Notes: generated by a model not told the origin, from the sequence alone. 64,000 bases of DNA from Macrotrachela quadricornifera (GCA_022393335.1 JAJEKB010020526.1:350278-414277), one strand, 5' to 3'. Positions 11,547 to 23,767 are shown, counted from the stretch's first letter. Numbers and translations: made by a program.

Positions 11547-12815
11547 CTAATAAACTTGAACTTTCCATAATTGACATTGTGATTTTTCACTTATTGCTGT
11601 TGGACTATGTAATAATAAATGATTTTCAATAATAATCAAATCATCGTTATTCCATGTATATTCTATATACCAATTTGAATCATACATCATCTTCTTCATT
11701 TTATTATCAAATTCTTTAAATGTCGTTCTATCAATATTATTACCATTATAATTGAACAGATTACATTATCTGATGCTTTCATATATCGAAAAATATTTTC
11801 ATTTGTTTTTGGATGTGACATAATCATCGGATAAGTGAATGATTTTTCATTAGTATATGATTGTTTTTCATTGTAATATTTCCTTTTCTTCAATTGATTC
11901 TAAGAATAATCGTCCATTAAGAAAATTTATTTTACCATCTTCATGTTTAAGTGGAGCATTAACACAATAGAACATAAGATATTGTGGGACATTATTATTA
12001 TATTCATTTATTTTCGATAAATGTTCTGGTGTATCACATAAATCAAAATGTAAAGATATTTGAATTAAATAAATCTTGAGATGATTGAACAAAACACCAT
12101 AATTGTTTATTAAACATAATTGGTAAATATTCATTATTTAAATTTATTTGTTTATATGGTATTAAATTAAAATTTCCATTTAAATTAATAACTAATACAT
12201 TATGTCATGGTGTATGAAATAATCTATCAGAATGAAAATTTTTTTTAATATTATTTAAAAAAAATTCAATTGAATATTTATTACCATTATTAATATGTTG
12301 ATGAATAGATAAACGTATATGATTTGGATAATGTTGTTGTAAAAGATTTGTTAATACATCATTTCGAATAATTAATTGTTTAACAATTAAATTTATTTCA
12401 TTTTCTAATTGTTCATTTGATAAAAATTTATATTTAATATTATTAATTAAATCATTTTTCATATGAAAATGTTGATATATCATCATATGATATACCAATT
12501 AAATCTTCAAATACACGTCCATCAGACCATATTGTTAATTTACAACCATATTTATAAAGTAAATTTATTTCTCGACATATATTATTTAAATATTCAAGTG
12601 CATAGATTTCACCAGTATCAGGAAATTTTCCAGAAACTTTGTCATTATCTTGAGATTTACATGGAAAATCTGGTAATAATAAATCAATTGATTGATTTTC
12701 TTGAATAAAATTTTGTTAATTTTTCTAATAATTTTTCACGTCCATATTCATAATATAAATCACCTGATGATGATGAACCAATTGATAATAATTTAATTCT
12801 AATAATGACATTTTA
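11547..12815 (-). pseudogene. Isocyanide synthase (DIT1/PvcA) fused to a TauD-like dioxygenase, decayed
   Basis: Read from about 12815 downward, the sequence encodes the DIT1/PvcA family hallmark LLLPDFPCKSQDNDKVSGKF, then PDTGEIYALEYLNNICREI and KLTIWSDGRVFEDLIG, then HYPNHIRLSIHQHINNG. This family builds isonitrile groups from amino acids. A second module follows with a TauD-like (Fe/2-oxoglutarate) wording, YCVNAPLKHEDGKINFLNGR, ending DDLIIIENHLLLHSPTAISE and a TAG at 11549-11547. Lesions seen: frame changes at A-runs near 12707-12714 and 12467-12470, TGA at 12207-12205 where TP(W)HNVLV is expected, and frame changes near 12070, 11890 and 11765. No GT..AG intron explains them and no start codon fits. 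Since the nearby BEN, MFS and polycystin genes have clean frames, assembly error is a poor explanation. The order synthase-dioxygenase matches fused enzymes of fungi and bacteria. Horizontal origin is inferred. Confidence 0.75.
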
Positions 12816-13112
12816 TTCTTAGAATCTTATTTATAAGAATATTCTCAACTTTGTTTTATTGATAAAGATAGATACTGGTTTTTTTTTCTTATATTTTCAA
12901 TAGAAGAACATGAGAAGTTTTGTCATAGGTGGGACTTTTTTTTTTATGATATATACTGTTCACTATTTTGTATACACATAATGTCATGAGACAAGGAAAG
13001 AGAAACAATAATGATCTCTAACTCATTGAATATACATCATATTTCATTTATTTGGCTGAAAAAAGCCAGTTAAACATGATTAGAGATGAGAAAATATTTT
13101 TTAATATGATCT
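12816..13112. other. Intergenic, nothing recognised
   Basis: A+T-rich spacer upstream of the decayed isocyanide-synthase gene; no feature seen. Confidence 0.35.
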
Positions 13113-13372
13113 TATGAGGGAATATTCTCAGATATCGAAACTTTAGTGTATCATGTAGATCTTGGTGAATTATATTTATGGCTTGTTTTTCAGAAGATCG
13201 ATCATCTTTAATTTTATAGCTAGATATCTACACAGTACATACTTTCATGTCTCACAAAACAAGCCATAAGTTCGAGCTCCTTCTGAAATAAATACAATTC
13301 ACTGAGATCTATAAGATGTATTAAGTTTTAGCTTAAAAATGCTCTGACATCTGGGAATGTTTGCTCGTTAGT
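13113..13372. mobile_element. Degenerate fold-back element, same family as 17487-17936
   Basis: The left part (GTATCATGTAGATCTTGGTG then TTATATTTATGGCTTG) and the right part (CAAGCCATAAG then GAGATCTATAAGATGTATTA) are inverted copies of each other. The same wording (dACTTAGTGCATCTTATAGG type) occurs in the better-kept element at 17487-17936. No coding capacity. Confidence 0.5.
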
Positions 13373-13859
13373 CGCCTATTTTTCTAGATTTAAAATCTAC
13401 GATCGTAAACGACACTCGTATTCGATCCTATTTTTGCTAACCATGGACGATAGGTAGTTTTTTTCCGTTTTTGGTCAAATGACGTCATGTACGACCATTG
13501 TAATGCTCGTCCTGGGATAATGTGGAAAGGACAAGTTCTTGAAAAATATTTCTCAACATCTGAATAGCAGATTGATCTAGATTTCTAGTTTGTTTGAAAA
13601 AACGCAATGTGAAGAATGAAATAAGCGGATATAGTTTCTCATTGAACAAAATTAAAATTTTAATATTTCCTATAGGACAATTATAAATATTCTTGAACAT
13701 ACAGTATAAATTTCGTATTTTAGTTTTATTTTTAGAAAAAATAAAAATATATTTTATATTCAGTAGAATGTGTATAAAAGGATGAATTACTCTTATTGAA
13801 CAGTAAAATCCGATTTACGTAAATATTTTTGAATTACTTTTTGGTTTATCAATTTAGAT

Positions 13860-14160
13860 TTTTAAAAACTTTGATATAGAAAACAAGTAATGCTCGTCTA
13901 AAGACTCACGCAGCTCATTCTCGTAGAAAACTTGTTTCTAAACTATTATTAAGCTATTCATTTATAAAACTAAAAAAAGTTGAAGTCAGATTTAAGTTCC
14001 TGGACTCCAATTACCCTTCGGTCAACCTTTATGTTTTTTTTACCCTTTGCAAACATGCAAGCAAGCAATCAGATAATTTATGTTTGCAAGACTCTTTTCT
14101 ACGAGAAAGAGAATAATCAGCCAAATTCAAACGAATCTGGCAAATCATAGACTACTAATA
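13860..14160 (+). repeat. Paralogue of sequence at 27600-28490 lacking its inserted MITE
   Basis: CAGCTCATTCTCGTAGAAAA and the following TTTCTAAACTA..TTCATTTATAAAACTAAAAA match 27645-27711 plus 28290-28310. The copy at 27600 carries a 576-bp TA-flanked element exactly where this one is continuous. A second matching block is AGATAATTTATGTTTGCAAG, compare 28431-28450. Confidence 0.55.
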
Positions 14161-14880
14161 GATATTCATGCACATGACATTAGATCGAGAATGAAACCTC
14201 TTTAATTGAAAAAATCTTAATTACTCTAAAAACTTGATAGGAGGACCTAGAAGTATGAGATACCCTTTATATATTCATATCAATATGTGAAGGAGAGTGA
14301 GAAAACGATCAGAATGAAAGGATCGATCTATGTTTGCCACAGACGTAAATTCTAGGCTTCTTTTCTTTTCTACTGTTTTTTTAAGCATTAATTGATTCTT
14401 TCGCTCTGAGGAAAAGAATCTTCTATTCTAAGAAAAAGTGAATGGGTATTACTAAGGATGCCAGTACTTTATTTTCTACACTATTTTGGCGTTGAATGCT
14501 TTTCACTATAATTTGACACATGTGATCAAATGTTTTGCTGTTAAGTTGTAAATTTTGACTTTCGTTATAACTTTATTTTCAAGATTATTTTTCAATATTA
14601 TTCATAAATTGAGTTATGAGATGCAGATAAAGTATTTTGAAGTATTCAGTAGTTACCATTAAAAGTAGCTACTTTGTGTATTTTACGTAATTCAATTCAT
14701 GAACAATATTGAAAAATATTCTTGAAAGCAAAGCTATAACTAAAGTCAAAGTCTACAATTTATAAATAAAGTATTTGTTCAAATATGCCAAACTATTATG
14801 AAAACTAATCAACATTAAAGAAGTCTATAAAAAGTAATTTCTAGATGTACTTAATTGAAAGAGCATAGACATCATTAATT
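14161..14880. other. Upstream region of the MFS transporter
   Basis: About 720 bp of A+T-rich sequence before the ATG at 14881, which should contain the promoter. No specific element can be named. Confidence 0.35.
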
Positions 14881-16800
14881 ATGTCTTCATCTGTAGTATT
14901 AATACGTACAGAAGCACTACTGACAGATTCAACAGCAATTAACAATACTCCTGTCCTCAATGAAAATAATCAGAAACGATTCTACGCTAATGCCATTCGA
15001 CGCTTACTTTGGAAGCTTGATCGAAGATTACTTCCTTTTATTGTTCTTCTAGAAATTAATACATTCATCAATCGAAACAGCATTGGTATGTTTTTTTTAT
15101 TTGAATCATTTATCATTAATGATATTCTTCTAGGTCATACGAATCTGATGGGTATTGAAATAGATCTGTCTATGACAGACTTAGAATCCAATTTGGCTAT
15201 TTCAGTCTTGAATATTGCTGGTGTAAAAAAATGACATTATTGAATTTTAGTATGTTCTCATGTGACTTTTTTTTTTAGTTTCTTTTTAATATACCAACCA
15301 ATCTTTTCGTGCGCTTTGTTGGTTTGACTCGGTATTTGGCATTAAGTATGTTTGTATGGGGCTGTATCACAGTCGGTATGGCTTTTGTAACTAATGCTCG
15401 ACAATTAATCATACTCCGCTTTTTTCTTGTAAGTTCGTTTTGAGATTCTCGGCTGGATATAAAATATTTGTGAATTATCTCATTTAAGGGAGCAGTACAA
15501 GCAGGATATTTCCCTTGTATCGTAATTTATTTCTCTCTTTGGTATTGTAAAAGAAATCAAACTATGAGAATGGCTATTTTCTGTAGTGCAGGCATTATTT
15601 CTCGTGCTCTCGCTGGTTTTCTGGTATGTACTTGTCAATATTATCAAATACTGTATATGTTTTGAGTTCATAGAATCTGCTATTGTTATTTAACTAGGCT
15701 TATGGAGTGGAAAAAATGAAAAGTATTGGCGGCTTGAAAAGTTGGCAATGGTCATTTTTGTTCGAAGGTTTACCGATTATTCCGCTTGCAATTGTCATCT
15801 ATCTTTTCCTAGACAGTGTACCTAATACCGTTCAGTGTAAGAGTTCGAAAGGGGAATAGAAGGTATTCGAGATTATCTTTGAAAATTTAGGGTTAAGTAA
15901 TATTGAAAAGCAGCTATTGACAAATCTTCTTCGAAATGATGTTGGCATTGCCGATCGTAATCTCGTATCAAGTACTCGACTTTCATGGCCACAAGTTCGT
16001 AATGTTTTCTTCAACTGGCGAATTTATTTCTATGGCCTGATTGCTATCGGTTATGAAGCCATTAATCTAAGTCTGACAATATTTTTTCCAATATTGTTGG
16101 AAAATGTAGGTTATTCTAAAAGTGAAGCATACTTATTGACAGGACCATCTTATGTTGTCACATGTATTTTCTGCTTGATAGTTAATTATTCTTCATCACG
16201 TCAAAATGAACATGGATATCATATTGCTTTTTGTTTATTAATCACTTTTATCGGATTCATTTTAATGCTTACTCTCTCCAATCAAGGAAAAGTGGCAGTC
16301 TTTGTCAGTGCTACTGTTACTACTTGTGGTATATTCTCTTCGTATCCTTTGTTACTTTCTTGGTTAACAATTAATATCGGTGGTCATACAAAGAGAATGA
16401 TGGCGATCAGTTTCGTTAATACTGTTGGTCAAATTGGTGGTATTTTCACACCTTGGGTAAGTCTACTACATGTAATAGTTTAGAGAATAACCTTTAAATC
16501 GATTTATAGTATGTTAATAATTTTCTTTATAGATCTATACAGATGATGATAAGCCAATCCATCGACGAGGTCATGCAATATGTGCTGGAATAACAGCTGT
16601 CACTTTGATTCTTACAATTGTTTTTCGCATTTGTTTATTGAGAGAAAATAATCGACGAATACATTTATCACCAGAAGATTATAGACGTAAAGCAACTATT
16701 GATGAACCTTGTGATTGTGTAAGTTCATAGTTGATTTTATTATTTTTAGCTATTATTCTTTCATTATCTTTAGCATTCTGATGTACGATACATGTTGTGA
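14881..16800 (+). CDS. MFS transporter, ACS/allantoate permease type, eight exons, intact (498 aa)
   Basis: Predicted plasma-membrane symporter for an organic anion, vitamin or amide (anion:cation symporter family, Dal5/Tna1-like). Exons: 14881-15085, 15134-15222, 15279-15428, 15489-15623, 15698-15836, 15891-16456, 16533-16718, 16774-16800. Phases agree throughout, and the exon 5/6 joint restores a Trp (VQ-W-LSNIEKQLL). The C-terminal exon HSDVRYML is typical of the family. Family marks: INTFINRNSIGHTNLMG in the TM1/loop region, FNIPTNLFVRFVG, and RFFLGAVQAGYFPCIVIYFS with SLWY in TM4-5. About 12 TM spans and 498 residues match the usual size near 500. Introns are 48-76 bp. The family is abundant in fungi and bacteria, so acquisition is possible, yet the introns show it is adapted to this genome. 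It is transcribed away from the isocyanide-synthase pseudogene 2.07 kb upstream. AATAAA near 16892. Substrate cannot be read from sequence. Confidence 0.85.
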
Positions 16801-17219
16801 TATAAAAATATTTTATATCTATCACAATTAATATCAAAATCAAATAGTGTCTTAATTGATTCATTAAAATGCTTCTTGTAGATTTGCAATTAATAAATAA
16901 AATAAATATCAAAAATTTTTCTTATGAGGAAGTGACAGTTTATGTTTGTTTGAGGTTTTATGTTTATAATATAAAAAAAAAAAGAATGTTTTAATAGCGA
17001 TGTTGTTATTTGCTTTACTTTTTATGAATCACAGAAAGAAAACGTTGAGGTGAAATAAAAGAGCAATCAAGAGAAAAAAATGCTATTGCCACTCGACCGT
17101 TACTCTCGTTCAAGACATATGACGCATAGCATTTATATGAATCAAGAATGATAAAAAATTTTGTTATTCAATATTTCTCTCATAAATCAATGATAACTAT
17201 ACAGACATGAATTAATCAG
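16801..17219. other. 3-prime flank of the MFS gene
   Basis: A+T-rich sequence with AATAAA motifs near 16892-16902; otherwise nothing recognised. Confidence 0.4.
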
Positions 17220-17480
17220 ATAATGCAGAGAATATTCATGATTCAGGATATTCCGTAGACTTATTGCCTGTTGGAGCCAAGTACTGTACGAATTAGTTTC
17301 TTTCACATCTATCGATCGTGTGCCAGGTGAAGCAAGTCCTGTCTTTTGTATTCATACCAGTCTTTGATATCGTCTAGCCATTCTCTACGTGAACGATCTC
17401 TTTGAAGCTTTCCGGTTATTTTTGCGAATATTGTGTGTTTTATTAGTTTGTTATCATTCATCCCATATATGTGTCCGAAT
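17220..17480 (-). mobile_element. 3-prime fragment of an RTE-like LINE
   Basis: On the minus strand the frame reads VRLFGHIYGMNDNKLIKHTI, then AKITGKLQRDRSRREWLDDI and KDWYEYKRQDLLHLAHDR, the conserved C-terminal tail of RTE-like reverse-transcriptase ORFs, with stops after it. The terminal GGCTCCAACAG..AAT..CTACGGAAT wording matches the 3-prime end of the LINE at 24640-30605, so both are one family. 5-prime truncation is the normal state of LINE copies. Confidence 0.7.
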
Positions 17481-17486
17481 AGTCTT

Positions 17487-17936
17487 ACGAGGGAACCTAT
17501 CCAACTGTCGGAACGCTTTTGAGTCGGGACTTAGTGCATCTTATAGGTCTTAGTGAGTTATGTTTATGGTAAAAAGAGTTGGGGTCCATGGCTTGTTTCT
17601 GACGAGATATCGAGATTTTAGTGAATTTCCTATATAGGACCCTACTTTTCCAGCACAACCTTATTCTCAGAGTTTTGACTTGAAATTTTGCCCACATGTA
17701 GACCTCAGCTAGACTAGCTTGCAAAAAAAATTGAGAAGTTTTCAACGAAGCCTCTTCGAAATATGCTGGAAAAGTAGGGTCTTATATAGGAAATTCACTA
17801 GAATCCCGATATCTCATCAGAAACAAGCCATGGGCCTGAAATCTTTTTACCATAAACATAACTCACCAAGGCCTATAAGATGCACTAAGTCCCGACTCAA
17901 AAGCGTTTCGACAGTTGGATAGGTTCTCTCGTTAGT
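17487..17936. mobile_element. Non-coding fold-back element, about 200-bp terminal inverted repeats
   Basis: The left end GAACCTATCCAACTGTCGGA and the following TTTTGAGTCGGGACTTAGTG recur inverted at the right end (CACTAAGTCCCGACTCAAAA, then CAGTTGGATAGGTTC). Inner parts (AGGAAATTCACTA type) also pair. No transposase frame; any ORFs are mirror images of one another. Confidence 0.7.
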
Positions 17937-20392
17937 ACAGTTAGAATGCTCGCTACCTAATTCCTCTCTTTTATTCAGAAAATGATATGGACAAAAGAAT
18001 AATGCCCTAGAAAGAGTGGTGGAATAAATCAGCACTTGTGAACGATAAAAAAAAATGATAGGAAGAATCCAAGATCATAGAAGAGAGAACAGAAGCCTAT
18101 GTGAGGTTCGAGTCATCTATATATGATGACACAACGGAGAAACATGAGAAAAAAGGATGTTTCATATCTTAACCGACCGGGCATCAAACTGTCTGGGTAC
18201 CAAACCAATTGAGTACCCATTCCAATTGATGCCGAATTTACCAGTCGAGACTTGGACTGGTGTATGCCTACTCTCAAATACGTGGGGGTAAATTGTTATC
18301 CATCAGAAAAAGAAGAAACTGATAGAATCAAAGTAATTGACGAACAAAAAAATGAATTTTGATAAAAAATGAGTTGGAAAGATGAAATAAAATGACGAAG
18401 TTAGTATTGTCCTGAATGATTTATTGATTCTGTCGAGTAGAATAATATTTGACTGCTTTTCCCTGACTTTTCTTTTCTCTTAAAAATCGTATCAAATTTG
18501 TGTAAATAATGCGAAAATCATGCATCTCTCTTTGTTTTTTTTTCTTCCTAGTCTCTTTTTTTTGACAACCTTGAAACGATTGAAAATCATGAGAAATTCT
18601 TCAAGTCATAATGAAAAATACAATGTATCGATTTAAAACAAAGTTTACTGAATCATTTTATTAATGTATCTAATAACTTTAAGAATACGATTATCTTATA
18701 TTTTTTATCAGCCATAAATTAAAAATTTCTCTATTTATATTTTGTAAATAACCTATGCAATTAATATCCTAGAAAAAATTTGAAGAGACAATATTTATAG
18801 AAATCTATTTATCATATAAACAATAGCTGTTTGTTGATAAATAATCTTTATTAGTTGAAGTTTCTAATATTGCAGAGTAGAGAAATTTTCTTGATTAACT
18901 ATCGTAGTAGAAATGAAGTGGACAATATAAGTGTAAATATAGATTCAAAACATTGTTTTGGTTTTTTTTTGATATTTCTTATTTGCTTTTTCTTATATGA
19001 TTTTTTTCTATTATTTTAAGAAACACCTACTTTTTCAAAGGACCAGAAATTGGACAAAGAAACGAGCGTTAAAACACAGAAAAAGATATAAATACTCAAA
19101 GAAATGATCAGTTTCATTTCATTAATATTTTTCTTACTTTCTTCAAACATTCAAATAGACTAACGAATTATTCAAATTTTCTTATCTATTATTATTGTTG
19201 AACAATTTGCAAAGAGAAAATAGTTCAATTGTTCATAATGATATTATTTGATAATTACAATACATGGTTATTTATGATGATCATTGGGCAAATATCAGGT
19301 AAATAATTAAAAATATTTTCTTTAGTAATAGTGCAATCGATTTTATCATTGCTCACATATAGAAAACGGAATTTGAAAGATTTTAATTAACGCTACTATT
19401 TAAAACAAATATCCATAGCAAATTAGAGTTGTTTTAGTCTAAAAAAATCATCTACGGTTATAATCAATCTCTATTCCTTCATTTTTTTATTTTCTTTATC
19501 CTCTTTAATCGACTGAAGACGTAATAAGAAATAAAGAGAGATATATATTTTACGTGCTTGTTGAACGTTTTACTTCTCTCTCACTTAATAATTGAAATTT
19601 TTATTATTGTTGCAAAGTAAAAGACTAGAAAGCAAGTATGCAGTATACATTTTATTAACTTTTTCTTAAAAATACAGAATTGAACTGTGTTTTTCTCAGG
19701 CAAAGTGTAAAGTAATATCATAAAAAAGAAACTACTATGCAATTACACACGATCCGACAAATGTCTGGTCTTTTGTTTTAGAGACATATTACAATGTTTT
19801 TTACGCCTAAAGATGTTGGCTATTGAACAGTTATGACGAGCGTACCATTCTTCGGTGGCAAAATTTGTTAAGAAATTTCTGAACTTGTATTTGCTAGTGC
19901 TTTAGGTTTTGAAACGAAACGACTTAGGATGATAGAATTTCTGATTAACTAAAACAAAATTTTTGTTTCGAGAAATAATATCAGGTATACAAGAATAATA
20001 GGTTTTTACAGACTGAAGATTTTATTCTTCGAAATGTTCATTCATTATGTTTTCTGGAAAGCATGACTTCGATCAGTTGTTGCTAGTATAAACGCGTTCG
20101 GTGTTAGAAGTACTGAAAAATTCTTTCGAATTTTATAGGATGTCGATTCGCTTTCATACATAATAAGAAAGTAAACCACAATGTTTTTGCATTGAATAGG
20201 ATTTTTTTGATTACAAAAAAAATTAGTAAAAAATAGGAAAAAAATAGCGCAAAGTCTACTCGGAGAAAATATGGTGTCCCCAAACCTCAACAGTCAAGAA
20301 GGTCTTAGTACCTATTATTCTTCTCTTTTAAGATATGCATCGTTTGTACTATAATATTAACGTGGCGCTCCTCTCATAAACAAACGATTTTA
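17937..20392. other. Intergenic, one possible orphan first exon
   Basis: No supported gene. At 19238 an ATG opens a signal-peptide-like stretch (MILFDNYNTWLFMMIIGQIS) ending at a GTAAAT donor in phase 1, the phase needed by the NHL exons far downstream. No adjoining exon is visible, so it stays a note. Confidence 0.3.
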
Positions 20393-21249
20393 CTTAGGTC
20401 AGTCCAAAAGTAGTAGCGAAGGTATATCAATTTCTTATAGAAAACAGCCGGCTGGTTATTTTAGATGATAACGTGGAAAGCATATTGTATCCTATTTTAT
20501 TATTGTATAACACGTTATATTATAAAAACTAAAATATACCACAAAATACAGTGTGAAAAGCTCTACAATTTACAAAAGACTGCTCATTTGATAGTTGTGC
20601 TTTTTTGTTTAAAACCGAGCAAAAGCCAGAGTGACTAAATTTTGACGTTGCCAAAACATGATCTCTTTTTGGCAAAAATCGTATTCGTTTTTACCCATGT
20701 CATTTTCTTATTACTTAATATGTTTACCAGAAAAGCAAAATACACTACAAGATGCGGCGTGAAGAACTCTAAAATTTTACAAAGGACAACTATAAAAAGG
20801 TGATGTTGGCAAAAACGGATACAATACTAACTATAAAAGGCTCCTTTTCATAACAGTGAAATTTGGTCGTTCCGAGTTTTAACGATTTTGAAACAAAACA
20901 GTGCAACGATCAAATAAGTAGTCTTTTGTAAACTGTAGAGTTTTTTACGCTGCATCTTGTGATATATTTTGTTTTTTTAATATAATGTGTTAAACGACGA
21001 CAAAATGATCAAATGCAAAAATAAAATTCAAAAGTGCTCCATCCGTTACAATCTAAAACAACCAGTCAGATGTCTACAAAAATAGTTTTTATTGAAGTTT
21101 TATTACTATGATTTTAGACGAATAGTGATCAAATAGCAAAGAAAAATAGAGCTTTCTTTTCTCTATCAGATTATATAGAAAAAAAAGTTTCTCAGAACTC
21201 TCTGTAAGAAATTGATATATCTCCGCCACTACTTTTGGACTGATCTAAG
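20393..21249. mobile_element. Mariner-type fold-back MITE, TA target site
   Basis: Ends read CTTAGGTCAGTCCAAAAGTA on the left and TACTTTTGGACTGATCTAAG on the right, flanked by TA at 20391-20392 and 21250-21251. Inverted similarity continues inward (GTATATCAATTTCTTA near both ends; CTCTACAATTTACAAAAGAC against GTCTTTTGTAAACTGTAGAG). Non-coding, 857 bp. Confidence 0.75.
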
Positions 21250-21273
21250 TATATTTCAAAACATTCATACCTC

Positions 21274-21998
21274 TTAAGGGGAACCCCCCCCCCCTCAGAA
21301 AGCTATCTTTTAAACGGTACAACCGATCTCGATGAAAATTTCAGGAAATAGAAAAAGTGACCTAACTAGCATATGAAAAAAATTTGAACCAATCATTTTT
21401 TATAACTGAGAAATTATACAACATTTACTCCTAAAAACGGGGCTTCTGGCACGGAACATTTTCCCGACACTTGGTAGCATGGAAAATGTTGTACTTTGTT
21501 TCAAAATGAAGAAAAGTCTTTTATCTAGAAATTGTAGGGAACAGTTTTTTGAAATTCGTTTTCGTTGAAGTGTAATGGACATTTCAACCTGAGAATCGCG
21601 AAAACTGTTTTGAGCTCTTTTAGAGATTTTCATATATCTGGATAATGGATATATATTTTGAAAATCTGTTCCTACAATTTATAGAGAAATGTTTGATCTT
21701 TCGAATAAAAAAAAATTATTAATATATGTTGAGAGATGGGCCGGGAAAATGTTCCGCAATGACCATAAAAGAAGAAAAAAGCGAAGCTGAGAAAAACGAA
21801 TAGCAACATTGCAAAGATGGCGGTAATGACATTGTGTATAAATAAACAAACGCGTCAAAGCTGGTCTAAATATGCTCCGTTCATATACAATTTATACATA
21901 TTCCGAAAGAGAACACTCAGGACTACACGAATATGTGTTTTTTGAAAAATCGATTTTTTTATGAAAAATCGACTTTCTGAGGGGGGGTTCCCCCTTAA
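21274..21998. mobile_element. TTAA-bounded TIR element, member A
   Basis: TTAAGGGGAACCCCCC..CTCAGAAAG at the left and CTTTCTGAGGGGGGGTTCCC then CCTTAA at the right are inverted copies. Each end sits at TTAA, which could be a duplicated piggyBac-type target or part of the repeat itself. No coding frame longer than noise. Confidence 0.65.
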
Positions 21999-22863
21999 AC
22001 ACTGCATTGAAAAAGTCTAAAATATTATACACAATCTAGTCTACTTGAGAGGTTAATATAAGCAAGGTTTCAGGTCAAAATTCGATATCTTGGGAACAAA
22101 GCCGTGATGGCTTAGATCCTCTACAGATTTTTCGTATCTCACCAAGGTCTACTTATAGTCAAAAGATGAAGACTAAATTTGTTGGGCATTTCAGGAAATT
22201 TTTTCCTTAAATCTTTGACTCTAATTAGCGGTTTTCTGACCACACATTTGCAAATTTTTCAAAAAGTGCTTTTTTTCAAAAGCAAACAAAGGAAAATTCG
22301 AAAATTGGATTCTGATACCACCTAGCCTTTAATGCACTCTATAATTTAAAAACCAGCCCAATATGCTTAGCATTGGTCTTTACTTTGAAATCTTGCCTGC
22401 ATTAGGAATATTTCCGATCAAGAAATTGACTATAACTCCTGAAAATCTCGCAGATTTGAGAACATATTTAAAATACAATCTATTCACTCAAAACTAACAT
22501 TCTCTGAGGCTTTGGTTGAATTCTATCGAAAAATAAAAGAATATGTTTGTGATGAGGGCTCCCCGTTACTTGAACTATATTAAATGCATATCTCAAAAAT
22601 AACACTGAACAGACTGCTAGGAATCTGCTTCTATTTTAAATACTATTTCGTACAAAATTTGTTAACCCCTTTCCCTAAAGTTCAGATGGTCGCACCATCT
22701 CTGTAGACATTTAGAATTCGGAAAGTCTATAGATCTGAATTCAGGTCTTCGTTCACCTATTCACGTTTTAATTTTCAATAGAGGTTGGATATCACATTAC
22801 TATTTCCAAACTGTATATTTTTCTCAACTAGAATATTTCTACAAGCAATAGAGAATGCTTCAC
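21999..22863. other. Spacer between the two TTAA elements
   Basis: Non-coding; the wording (ACTTGAGAGGTTAATATAAG, CTCACCAAGGTCTACTTATA) resembles transposon-derived DNA but no ends are found. Confidence 0.3.
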
Positions 22864-23767
22864 TTAAGGGGGTCCCCCCCCTCAGAAAAATGACTTTTCT
22901 GAAAATAAATCAATATTGAGTTTTTAGTATAGGAAGATGCGCCGGAATTTCCTCTTTCAGAATACTTATGGGTTTTTGAAAAATGACTCAGTTTTAAAAG
23001 ACTTATCGTAAAAAATTTCCACCCTACTACCCAGTTTTCTTAGGAATTTCTTCGGTTTTTCAGTTTTGAAAATTGCTTATTATTCCATATAACAACATTG
23101 CATATAACATTTTTTTTGTATTAAATATGATAGATGGCATTAGCTTATTCACTTCTCACACGCTTTAAAAAAGTCCATTGGCATATATTGAAAATATACC
23201 ATGTAAACATGTTTTTTTGTAATTTGCCTGTAAAAATCCATTTCTAAAACTTTTTTTGCGTTTTTCTCAGAACACGGTTTTCGATCAGAAAAATTGGAAC
23301 TCCTCCCTCATTTTTCGAGCTATACCCAATATTTTTTTTTTGTTTTAAAGGTCTCAGTAAGACGAAACTTTTGATCAACCAGTTTTTTTAAAATCGATTC
23401 CTGGGTTGAGAAAAGTGGAATTTACTGTCGTCAGATCACTGTTTTTTAAAATATACCTACTAAAATATTCATAAAAAATGAACAATAGGGAATTTAAAAG
23501 TTCTGGTTGATCAAAAGTTGCGTACTGACGTGGGCTTTAATTTGAAACCAACCCGAGCTCTACATCTTCTGTTGAGACGGAGGCTTGTCAATTTTCCTGA
23601 AGGCCAAAAATGACCTATGAATCAGCTAGAAATCGAGTCTAGTACGACCTATAGGGCTGAGATTTTTACCAGAAGCATATCTCACTAAGATCACTCATCT
23701 CTGAAAATTTCAGCTCAAACGGACCATTCTAAGTGAGAAATTTTTTCTGAGGGGGGGACCCCCTTAA
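22864..23767. mobile_element. TTAA-bounded TIR element, member B
   Basis: Left end CACTTAAGGGGGTCCCCCCC, right end GGGGGGGACCCCCTTAAGTG, the same terminal family as 21274-21998 but with T in place of A after the G-run. Inner sequence differs from member A apart from CTCAGAAA next to the ends. Non-coding, 904 bp. Confidence 0.65.

Noticed and set aside
11547..12815. Explaining the frame breaks of the isocyanide-synthase gene by introns or sequencing error
   Set aside because: No spare GT..AG sequence is present at the breaks, and neighbouring genes have clean frames through many A/T runs.
15086..15133. Reading the 48-bp segment as coding in the MFS gene
   Set aside because: It is in frame without stops, but has GT..AG ends and removing it restores the family-like NRNSIGHTNLMG.
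19238..19299. Signal-peptide-like first exon with GTAAAT donor, phase 1
   Set aside because: Fits the NHL gene by phase and type, but lies 20 kb upstream across transposons with no adjoining exon; kept only as a note.
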